From positions 744,001 to 808,000 of the forward strand of contig NC_058151.1 of the NCBI RefSeq assembly GCF_011075055.1: a DNA stretch of 64,000 bases, given 5' to 3'. A program made the position numbers and the translations under genes. The DNA is from Mangifera indica (Eukaryota; Streptophyta; Magnoliopsida; Sapindales; Anacardiaceae). Below, piece after piece: positions 50,493 to 60,797 of this stretch (its first letter is position 1; every line of letters starts with the position of its first letter). Under the pieces are notes generated by a model. It saw only the letters and a program-made list of their open reading frames with translations. It did not search any database and was not told the origin of the DNA.

Positions 50493-51898
50493 ATGACAGA
50501 GAAAGACAAGAAACCCTACTCCAAAACCAAAGAAACACAGCCAAACTCAAGATTCTACAACTACACTCTCTTCATTTTCATCTCTTTAACCGCTTGGTTT
50601 CTTCTTCTCTTCCTCTATCTTCCTCCTGCAATCCCCACAAACTCAAAACAACAAAACACTTACGGTCTTCATAACATTGACAATTATAATCAAACGCCGT
50701 TTTCAGTTTACATTTACAATTTGCACCCACAGTTTAACTTCAAACTTCTCAAAAACTGCTCCCACTTGAATATCTACAGCAACATGTGTCCACACGTAGC
50801 AAATCGCGGCCTCGGCCAGCCACTTCCCGATATAGCCACCGAGTTGGGTCTGGGCGGAGCGTGGTTCGCCACCCACCAGTTTCTAGCGGAAATGATCTTC
50901 CATGCACGTATGGAAAATCATCCGTTTCGCACGTGGGATCCGTCACGTGCGACGCTATTCTATGTTCCGTTCTACGGCGGTCTTCATGCGTCTAGTAAAT
51001 TCCGAGAGGCGAATTTCACCGTTCGCGACGAGTTGGCAGTTGAATTGGAGGAGTTTCTACGGTCACAGCCGTGGTGGGAGAGGCATCAAGGGAAGGACCA
51101 TTTTATGGTCTTAGGCCGAACAGCATGGGATTTTATGAGAACTCCAGGTGGGACAGACTTCGGAGCCAACTGTCTTCTTAATCTGCCACGTATACGTAAC
51201 ATGTCGGTGATGACAGTCGAGAGACACCCCTGGAAAGGCTTAAACCAATACGGGATCCCTTACCCTTCTTATTTCCATCCGTCCAGGTCACAACAAATGC
51301 TGACGTGGCAACAGAAAATACGGCAAGTAAAACGGCCCCACTTGTTCACTTTCATTGGGGCCCGACGGAAGGGCGTCGAAGAGAAAGCAGCCATGCGAAA
51401 CGAATTGATACGGCAATGCGGTGAGTCAACTCACTGCAACCTAATGCCTGCATAAGCAGCCAAGGTTCAAGCACGTGTTACAAACCTAGTGAAGTAATCA
51501 AAGCAATGAGCAGCTCTGATTTCTGCCTGCAAGCACCAGGTGACTCTTTCACACGACGTTCGACGTTCGATGCGGTGCTCGCCGGTTGCATTCCGGTGTT
51601 CTTTTCCCCGCACACGGCGTACACTCAGTACACGTGGTTTTTGCCGGCCGATGGGGAGGAGAACTCGTACTCCGTTTATATCGACGGCGAGAAGGGGAAT
51701 ATGAGCATAAAAATCGAAGAAGAATTGATGAAAATACCGAGAGAGAGAGTTGAGATGCTGAGAAATAAAGTTATTGATTTGATTCCTAGAGTTACGTACA
51801 AACATCCCAATGCAAGTGACGATGAAGCCGAGTTTGAAGATGCCGTTGATGTTACAATCGCAGCTTTGGCGAAGAAGGTTCAGAAAATAATACAGTAA
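50493..51898 (+). CDS. MUR3-clade GT47 galactosyltransferase-like gene, one frameshift
   Basis: Single-exon Golgi type II membrane glycosyltransferase, exostosin family (GT47), nearest by motif to the MUR3/XLT2 xyloglucan galactosyltransferase clade. A short basic N-terminus is followed by one membrane segment at about residues 27-48 (LFIFISLTAWFLLLFLYL), a stem, then FSVYIYNLHPQFN, CSHLNIYSNMCPHVANRGLG, DPSRATLFYVPFYGGLHA, NMSVMTVERHPW, YGIPYPSYFHP and FTFIGARRKG. The frame stops at TAA 51453-51455. Homology resumes without loss in another frame from 51452 (CYKPSEVIKAMSSSDFCLQ, PGDSFTRRSTFDAVLAG, CIPVFF, YTQYTW, IPRERVEML) to 51898. One missing base near 51450 explains it. Intact length would be about 468 residues, normal for the clade. 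It is either a very young pseudogene or an assembly error. Substrate is inferred only. Confidence 0.88.
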
Positions 51899-53920
51899 AT
51901 TAATACGTGTATAATATGGTATTATTCTTTTTAATGCGGTGTTTATTTATTGTACCTAATCTAGCCGATGATACCGAGGACTGTACTGTTTCTTCTTCTA
52001 GACGGTTTAATATTTCCCACCAGATTGCACCATCTCGTTGACATTTGGAACACTAACTTTACTATATTTCCACCATCTGCCTATAATTCAATGTTGGGTT
52101 TTTCTTTTCTCTTTCCTTAATTCAACGTATAAATTAATTTTTTAATCTTAAACCTCATTTGGTTAATGAAAAATGTACTTAAAAAAGGGGGAAAATTGTC
52201 TATTTCATTTCCTAAATTTTTTTAAAAAATAAAAATTAAAAACGTAAACACTTGCATTGTCGTTTCACCGTTATTACGATAGCAAAAGTCCACCAAAGTC
52301 TGGGCTTCGCGATTCAGCCTTCGAATGGAAGGGAGATGCAATTGACAAGCTTAATAACCACCACCTTAGCACCAAACACAAGGGAGGACAAAGAGAGGGA
52401 GAGCGGTGCCCAACCCAAGGAAAAGTCATACGAAACCCTAGCTTTATTTTATGAGGTTGCACCAACCAAGTACAAAGTCCAATTGCAGAGAACGAAGGAA
52501 ACGAGTAAAACATAATGGTAATTTAGTTTTTTACTGTTGTATTAGAATTTTTTTATTGACAGAGTTAAATTTTAGGTGAAAAATATGATTTACGTATTCA
52601 TTGGTTAAAATTAATTTTAGGCTCCACCTTGCCCGGAAAAAGTTAATCACTCGCCTCTTAATTTATGACTCTTTTGTTTGTGGGGGGAGTTACGTACATA
52701 GAATTAATTATTTTCTGTCCTACTTACTGATTTGATTTGATGGCAAAACTATTTGTATGTATATGTACACATACTTACATATTCAAAGTGTAGACCAAAA
52801 TACAATATTTAAAAATTAGTTAAATTTTGATATTTTTTAAAAGTATAAAATATTTAATTTAAAGTAACAAAAATTTATTAATAATTTAATATTTATATTA
52901 AATATTAATGGTAATATTATAATTTTAATAAAAAATAAAATGATCATTTATAAAAAAAAACTTAACAGTTTCATTAAGAATTTAGTTTTTTGAAATTTAA
53001 AAGTAAAAATTTACCATTTTGTCATACCACGGATTGGAAATAGTGATTTGGCCTAATAAATTGTAGTGGTTGAAATAAGTAATGAGGAGGGACCGATCTG
53101 ATACGAAATTGCTGCCAGCACTAGTCTTATATCTCAAACAACATAAATGTGCTAATTAAAGTGCTGCAGCGATTCATAATGTTCAGCTACCAACGAAAAG
53201 ACCAAATAGAAATAAAGCTGTACAATATTACATCTACTAAATGTTATACCAATGTTACCCAAAAGGTTAGTGAAAATGTTAGAATATTAAAATTTTTAGA
53301 AAAAAATTTAAGTTTAAACTTTTATGTTCTTGATATAGTAATTATGATTGTAATTACTATATCTTGAATTTACTCGTCTAACTAATACTGATTGGATTCC
53401 CAATTAAAAAATATATAGATAGATTCGAATTAAATTAACTCAAACTAAACTTGATATTCAATTCGAATGAGTTAGTTTCAAATTAAAGACGTATCAACTC
53501 ATCAAAATTGAGCTTGACGTCAACATCAAAGATCACCTCGTCAGTGATTCTTTTTTCTACGGCAATTTTTTTTTCTTGCCAATTATTCCATTTCTTTTTT
53601 TTCTTTTCTGACAACTCTTCCTCTTTTTAGGAATTACCACTCACTAACTTGAGTGAGTCAAACTTAAACTCAAATTGACTACTCTAGATTCAAACCAAGG
53701 TCGAATTAGCCTTTATTTAGACTCAATTTAACTTAAATTCACTCTCATAAGAAAGCCTCATTTGAGGGTTATTCTGCTAGTTTCTCAAAACTAGAGGAGA
53801 ACTATAATTAAGCCAAACCTTAGGGGTGACAGCGACTTTCCCCTTATATAGAAACAATATAATTCAATGGCGAGAATATAACATTAAGATATTTTTGTTG
53901 TGGCGAGAGAAAACATTAAG
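51899..53920. other. Intergenic between GT47 and eEF2
   Basis: No supported gene. A less AT-rich island at 52240-52515 has open frames on both strands and an AAACCCTAG word but no recognisable product. A sequence ending GGAAATAGTGATTTGGCC at 53054 resembles the right end of the foldback element at 13302-14008, though no matching left end was found. A degenerate dispersed-repeat patch lies at 53420-53750. Confidence 0.45.
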
Positions 53921-54024
53921 TGGGCAAGACCCAAGGCCCAACCAAAAGAGAAACCTAGTCGGATTAGGCTTGCTCTCCACGTAAACCGCATCTCATAATA
54001 ATAGCACCAAACCACGGTATAAAA
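53921..54024 (+). promoter_or_regulatory. eEF2 promoter: site II-type motif and TATA box
   Basis: GGCCCA at 53935-53940 (TGGGCC on the other strand) with TGGGCA at 53921-53926 resembles the site II elements of plant translation genes. TATAAAA at 54018-54024 predicts a start near 54050. The leader is CT-rich (TCTTCTTCTCCTCCTCTTTC), as in many highly expressed plant genes. A 5' UTR intron is likely from GT at 54139 to AG at 54786. Confidence 0.6.
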
Positions 54025-54815
54025 CTATAAATTCTCCTCATTGAGTGCCTCGTCTGTCGAGAGCTCTAAGACTAAACAAGTCGAGCGCTCTTCTTCTCCT
54101 CCTCTTTCTCTTTCGTTTCCTCAATTTTATTTTTCAAGGTTTGCTCTCGTGCTCGCTCCACACTTCTCTTCTATATATTAGTTGTTGATGATTGATCAGT
54201 AATCAAATATAATATTCCTGAATTTTCTATTGTTGTAAGTAGTTTCATGCATGATCTATTATGATGTGTTTCAATTTTGTGTTGAGATATGTAGTTTATG
54301 GATTTTGATGATTTGACTGTGATTCAGACATGAATAATGCTATCGGATTGTGAATCTATTTGATCATGATTTCTTTGCATTGAAATTTTATTTTTGTAAT
54401 CAACCGAATATTGTAAAATTTTGTTAGTAACGTGTTTATCAAGATTCAAGGTTTTATTTTGCTGAATTCCGTGATATATATATATGGTAACAATATAATA
54501 ATCTGATTTATGAATAATAAATATATTAATCGAATTCCTTTTTTAAGGATAAAAATATTAGGCAGATAGTGTATTTGTGTTTTTAGAGCCAGATTAAATA
54601 GGAGCAGCTTGAGTGTTATTTTGAAATTCGATAAAAAGAATAGACTGTCTTCGTAGAGACAATTAATCAAATTCAAAGTTAAATTATTTTCAAAAGTTTG
54701 AATCTCAATTGGTCTTGTATGTGTTATGATCTGAATTTTGAATCGTTATTGGATTCTAACGGTTTTTCTGAAATTTTGTTGGGCAGGTAGTGTGATACTT
54801 TAACAGCTCGTCAAG

Positions 54816-57672
54816 ATGGTAAGTTTTTAGGGTCATATGATTTTTGTTGGTTTACCTTTAAATTCTGTTGTTTCCACTGTTATTAATGGAGAAAATTATA
54901 ATTGATATTAACAGGTGAAGTTCACTGCAGAGGAGCTCCGTAGAATTATGGACTTCAAGCACAACATTCGTAATATGTCTGTGATTGCCCATGTCGATCA
55001 TGGTATAAGCTTCTTTTTACAAATTTCTTAGGATGTTTTTCTAAATGTTTGTTTTTCCAGTTAAATTCTCTACTATTAACTGTTGTTCATATCGATTTTG
55101 TGGCACTTACCATGAAAATTTTTTCTGTAAATTGTGTTCATGGCTGTGGCCAATAAATCTGGTAAGATTTCTATGTTACTAACATTGAATTTCTGGTTCT
55201 TCCAGTCCTGATGTTCATTTTCTATCTACAGGGAAGTCGACGCTTACCGATTCTCTTGTGGCTGCTGCTGGTATTATTGCACAAGAAGTAGCCGGTGATG
55301 TCCGTATGACAGATACTCGCGCTGACGAGGCTGAGCGTGGCATAACTATCAAGTCTACTGGCATCTCTTTGTATTATGAGATGAGTGACGAAGCCTTAAA
55401 GAGATACAGCGGCGAGCGTCAAGGGAATGAGTACTTGATCAATCTTATCGATTCCCCTGGGCACGTTGACTTCTCATCTGAGGTGACAGCGGCACTCCGA
55501 ATCACTGATGGTGCATTGGTGGTGGTAGATTGTGTTGAGGGTGTTTGTGTTCAAACCGAAACTGTGCTTAGGCAGGCCTTGGGCGAAAGGATTAGGCCAG
55601 TTTTGACTGTCAACAAGATGGATAGGTGTTTCCTTGAGCTCCAGGTTGATGGAGAGGAAGCCTACCAAACATTCCAGAGAGTTATTGAGAATGCTAATGT
55701 AATCATGGCTACTTATGAAGATCCTCTCCTTGGTGATGTTCAAGTTTACCCCGAGAAAGGAACTGTTGCTTTCTCTGCAGGTTTACACGGCTGGGCGTTT
55801 ACTTTGACAAACTTTGCTAGAATGTATGCCTCCAAGTTTGGAGTTGATGAGTCTAAGATGATGGAAAGACTCTGGGGTGAAAACTTCTTCGACCCAGCTA
55901 CTAAAAAATGGACCAGCAAGAACACTGGATCTTCTTCCTGCAAGCGTGGTTTCGTTCAGTTCTGTTATGAACCAATCAAGCAGATTATTAATATTTGTAT
56001 GAATGACCAGAAAGATAAGCTATGGCCAATGCTGCAAAAGCTTAATGTCTCTCTGAAGTCCGATGAAAAGGATTTGATGGGTAAGGCGTTGATGAAACGG
56101 GTGATGCAGACTTGGCTCCCAGCAAGTGATGCCCTTTTGGAAATGATGATCTTCCACCTTCCCTCTCCTGCCAAGGCACAAAAATACCGCGTCGAGAACT
56201 TGTATGAAGGCCCCCTTGATGATCAATACGCAACTGCAATCAGAAACTGTGACCCTGACGGCCCCCTCATGCTCTATGTATCAAAGATGATTCCTGCATC
56301 TGATAAAGGTAGATTCTTTGCCTTTGGCCGTGTGTTCTCCGGAAGGGTCTCAACCGGGCAGAAGGTCAGAATTATGGGGCCAAACTATGTGCCCGGTGAG
56401 AAGAAAGATTTGTATTTAAAGAGCGTGCAGAGGACTGTAATTTGGATGGGGAAGAAGCAGGAAACTGTTGAAGATGTGCCTTGTGGCAACACAGTGGCAA
56501 TGGTTGGTTTGGATCAGTTCATCACCAAAAATGCTACATTGACAAATGAGAAGGAAGTCGACGCCCACCCAATCCGAGCTATGAAGTTCTCAGTCTCCCC
56601 TGTCGTGCGTGTCGCTGTTCAATGCAAAGTTGCATCTGATCTCCCTAAGCTTGTTGAAGGGCTCAAACGTTTGGCCAAATCAGATCCCATGGTTGTTTGT
56701 ACCATCGAGGAGTCTGGAGAGCACATCATTGCAGGTGCAGGAGAGCTCCACCTTGAAATCTGTTTGAAGGATTTGCAGGAAGATTTCATGGGTGGTGCTG
56801 AGATTGTTAAATCAGATCCAGTCGTGTCTTTCCGGGAAACTGTGCTTGAAAAATCCTGCCGGACTGTCATGAGCAAGTCCCCCAACAAGCACAACCGTCT
56901 TTACATGGAAGCCCGGCCGTTGGAGGAAGGTCTCCCAGAGGCCATTGATGAAGGCCGTATCGGCCCAAGAGATGACCCAAAGGCTCGCTCTAAGATCCTC
57001 TCTGAGGAGTTTAACTGGGACAAGGACCTTGCAAAGAAAATATGGTGCTTTGGCCCAGAGACCACTGGCCCAAACATGGTGGTCGACATGTGTAAAGGAG
57101 TTCAATATTTGAACGAAATCAAAGACTCTGTTGTCGCCGGGTTCCAGTGGGCGTCAAAAGAAGGCGCATTGGCTGAAGAAAACATGAGAGGCATCTGCTT
57201 TGAAGTATGCGACGTCGTTCTTCACGCTGACGCCATTCACAGAGGCGGCGGTCAGGTGATTCCAACAGCTAGACGCGTCATATACGCCGCCCAGCTGACG
57301 GCTAAACCGAGGCTGCTCGAGCCTGTCTACTTGGTGGAAATCCAAGCCCCGGAACAAGCCCTAGGTGGAATTTACAGCGTTCTCAACCAAAAACGCGGCC
57401 ACGTGTTCGAGGAAATTCAGAGGCCTGGAACGCCGCTTTACAACATCAAAGCTTACCTCCCGGTCATCGAATCGTTCGGATTCTCAAGCACGTTGAGGGC
57501 GGCAACCTCAGGACAGGCCTTCCCACAGTGCGTGTTTGATCACTGGGACATGATGTCATCGGATCCGTTGGAGGGCGGATCGCAGGCGGCGCAACTCGTG
57601 GCGGACATTAGGAAGAGAAAGGGTCTGAAGGAGCAGATGACACCGCTTTCCGAGTACGAGGACAAGCTGTAA
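54816..57672 (+). CDS. Translation elongation factor 2 (eEF2), complete
   Basis: GTPase that drives ribosomal translocation in the cytosol. Exons 54816-54818 (ATG only), 54915-55002 and 55232-57672 join in frame to 843 residues, the standard plant length. Motifs: P-loop AHVDHGKST at residues 26-34, [21 protein letters not shown], the domain II-V blocks, and the diphthamide loop DAIHRGGGQ with the modified His at residue 700. The protein ends LSEYEDKL. Start choice: [14 protein letters not shown] is the conserved eEF2 N-terminus and is produced only by splicing the ATG exon to 54915. The large exon is GC-richer and intact. A further intron probably lies in the 5' UTR. Plant orthologue of Arabidopsis LOS1. 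No abnormal residues were noticed in the GTP-binding motifs. Confidence 0.97.
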
Positions 57673-57757
57673 AGGGAGGTTTGTTTAAGGGCCTGACTTC
57701 CGGCAGCATGATCAACTCGAGAGAGATGAAGCTGTCGAAAAGGTGAGAATGTGCAGG

Positions 57758-57763
57758 AATAAA
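57758..57763 (+). terminator. Candidate eEF2 polyadenylation signal
   Basis: AATAAA lies 86 bases after the stop codon and is followed by T-rich sequence. It is the first canonical signal in the 3' UTR. Confidence 0.4.
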
Positions 57764-57799
57764 TTTTTGCTGGGGCTTGAAAATAGTTTTGGGAAATCA

Positions 57800-60420
57800 C
57801 GTTTAGGTCTTTTTTTTAATAGTTGACAGTAGCAAGTCTTGATTAGTTTTGAGGTACTCCAAAATGCAGAATGCATTGGTTGAATATAATTCATATATTT
57901 CTATGTGCTTTTTTTTTTTAAATGTTCAAATGGGTTGTATTTTTTTTGCTTACTTTTTACATATTTTTGTAAATTTACCAAAATAATTAAAAAAATCAAA
58001 AGAATTTGAGAATAGAAAAAGAAAGCTCCTTTCTATTGATTTTTCAAAAACACTTTTTTAACCATTTTAATTTTTTTTTAAAGTAAATCATTTTAATATA
58101 TACTCTTATTGTTTTAAACTTGTATAAAGTTAAGTTAGAGTTGTTAGTTTGTTTTATCGTATCATATTTGTGTTGCGTTAGCTAGAGTTTCGAATAAAAG
58201 AGTCTTAACCCTAATTCAATATATAATAGAATCGTATCAAAATCTTTCTTTTAAATTATGTTTAGGTTAACTTAAAATGATTCGAATTTATTATTTTTAT
58301 TCTCGTGAGTGTTTTTTATAGCATTGCTTTGTTTACAATGGTTGGATAAATTACTTTAGTAATAGTAGTAACTATATATCAATCTCACTACCCAAAATAA
58401 AATATTTTTTTAAAATGAAAACTAAGAATAATTAAAGTAAATATAACTATATAAAGATACAATTATATGTAATATATAATGATTTATAATAATGTAATAA
58501 ACATTTTTTTTCTCTTAGATGGTCGTCTTTGGTTAATTCTATATGATAAAAATAATTGATACATGAAATCTTAGAAAGATATCATGCAATGATCGTTTTT
58601 GGTTGTGCAATTGTTACTTTAGTTATGAGCGTTTTTTATTGAAGAAATCATGACAACTGATTAATTCTACAAGAGCAAAAGATATTATTAAATTGATTTT
58701 AAGAATGTAGAGACGCAATGTTTAAGAGTTTTCAACTTCAGATCAAAAAAATTAGGTTTCAAGTCAATTAACTTAATTATGACATTTCAAAGTTTTGCAT
58801 ACAAATTATGGTAGAAATTGTTGGTATATAAAAAGTTCACCCCTTTTCCTGTTGAAGTGATTGGATAGAAAGTTTAACTAAAGACAGTCATGCACAGTTC
58901 GATACTTTTTGGAGTCACTTAAACTTGTTGATCATATAAATTTCTTCTGTGAAAGTATGTTCTCCTATGGTGACATTTTTCCAAATATTTAGGTCAATTT
59001 TATATCAATTGGAATACAACCCAAAACTCAATTGGGTTATTTTGGGTCGAATTTAACTAGATTTTGTGTAAAAACAAAAAAAAGAAAGAAAGAAAGAAAA
59101 CTTAAAACTAATCCTATTTTTTATTAGCCATATTGTGAAAGGTTAACAATTCGATAGAAGATTATCAGCTTTATTCTAAGCAACTTGTGACTGTCCCTAA
59201 ATTGAAAGATTTGTAACTTTATCATCTCCTGATGGCAGCTGTAAAATGATCGTGAACAAGTAGCAGCAGTGGAAGGTGTAAAACTTAGAGAACATATAAA
59301 CTAAACAATAATGTGATTTTCATTCAGAAGAAACAACGTAATTAATTAAATAAACCATTCATGTATTAATACTTCAATTCATTAGTATATACAAGTATAT
59401 ATATAACACTATTTTAAATTAATACGTGTATAGTTAGATTAGGTTTTAGATGATATACTTTTTATATGCCAATTATACAGCCTACAAGGGAAAGCATCTA
59501 CATCTCTCTAATAGTTAATTTAATTCGATTTAAATCTACCAATTAATTTGAATGAATTAATCCAAAAATAGAGTTTTAACTTAATTTGAAATTAATTAAT
59601 TTATCTATTTAATAATATTATTTATTTTATTCATAATTTTGTTTACACTTCTAATGATATTATCTATTGTATTAATACCTATATAATAATACAATATAAT
59701 TTAAATGAGCTCAAATTCAAACTAAGTATTATTAAGTCAATTTAAACTCAATCTAAACCCCTAGACTTGGCTCTCCTCGGATCAATTCCATCCCAAAATA
59801 CCTCGTTGCCTATCATATTTCATCTTGGCCACTTGTCCTCGATTTGTTAATAACTTTTGTTGTCCGTCAATTCACGTACCTTTGATAAAATTGTACATAA
59901 TATTATAATATCATTTTAGATTAGATTCCTAGTTACCAAAATTTACGTTAAATGTTTTTATCTGTTTAAATGTATTATTAATTTTGGTAACAAAATATTT
60001 AAAAGGTACCGCAATTATTATTATTAATTTAATATATTTATTGCTTTAATTCGAATTTCGACTCATAATAGTTGAGTCAACCATATTAAACAATAGAATT
60101 CAATTTGGCCCAAATTAAATTGATTTTGAGCTTTAACTAGCCGGCCTTGAACTAATATCTAACTAAACCTTCTAAATTCTAACAGATGTCAAACTGAATG
60201 ATCGAACTGGATCGAATGTAACCCTCCAATCAACAAAAGCCAATTGCTAAAAATAGGGAGTGACATTATTATGTTAGACGCCCAAATAAGAAGTACTTCC
60301 GCCGTACACCTTATACAAGCGAATTTTAAATTCTTTCCTTCTACCCCAAGTATAAATCCATAATGTCACAACCAGAAATTTAACATATACCATGCTCTGC
60401 AACTTCTTAAAACAAGTTCC
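57800..60420. other. Intergenic between convergent eEF2 and the right-hand gene
   Basis: AT-rich with no supported gene. It contains an (AAAG)n-like run at about 59078-59100 and degenerate dispersed-repeat patches at 59500-59760 and 60050-60240. Confidence 0.5.
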
Positions 60421-60424
60421 CAGA

Positions 60425-60430
60425 TTTATT
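60425..60430 (-). terminator. Candidate polyadenylation signal for the right-hand gene
   Basis: TTTATT on plus reads AATAAA on the gene strand, about 370 bases past the stop at 60798. Confidence 0.3.
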
Positions 60431-60547
60431 TTCTTTCAAGTCATAAACTGATAATAGTCTCATAAAAGTTGCTCATTCAAAGCCAATGTTTCCCTCTTTA
60501 TGTAAAGTAAGTGAATGCATAGAATATTAGCCATCAAAGAAGCTTAC

Positions 60548-60604
60548 CTCATCTTTCCACAGATGGAATGTCATTGCAGGACCATCAAGCAACATGCAGA
60601 TCAC
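60548..60604 (-). other. Possible alternative last exon of the right-hand gene
   Basis: A 57-base open segment is flanked by a good acceptor (TTGAACTCCCAG) and donor-like GTAAGC. Splicing from a donor at 60842 (GTG followed by GTAATTTT) would be in frame and replace the last 13 residues with VICMLLDGPAMTFHLWKDE and a few more up to a stop at 60527. The unspliced ending looks more like the ancestral C-terminus, so this would be a minor isoform or 3' UTR chance. Confidence 0.3.
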
Positions 60605-60797
60605 CTGGGAGTTCAAGAAACCAGTGCCCGGAAAAGTGTACAAGGCAGATGAAATTCTGGGATTTAGGAGGAGAACCCTAATCCAAGGACTCAAAAAAGC
60701 TGATTTTCCTTTTATTCCTTGGAAATAAAACGGAAACAGAATAAGAGAAGCAATAATAAGCAAAAATGCATTATGAAACATGCATATAGAAATTGTC

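Larger units (their letters stand above)
42436..51009. repeat. Tandem segmental duplication, unit 2
   Basis: This is the second copy of the NAC plus GT47 segment, collinear with 33750-42415. The point homologous to the end of unit 1 is 51009, inside the GT47 gene. From there the second copy continues with the rest of the gene, which unit 1 lacks, so the arrangement fits one unequal event with its breakpoint inside the GT47 coding sequence. Confidence 0.88.

Noticed and set aside
56812..57105. Several long minus-strand frames across 55474-57894
   Set aside because: They are shadows of the conserved eEF2 coding exon in other frames.
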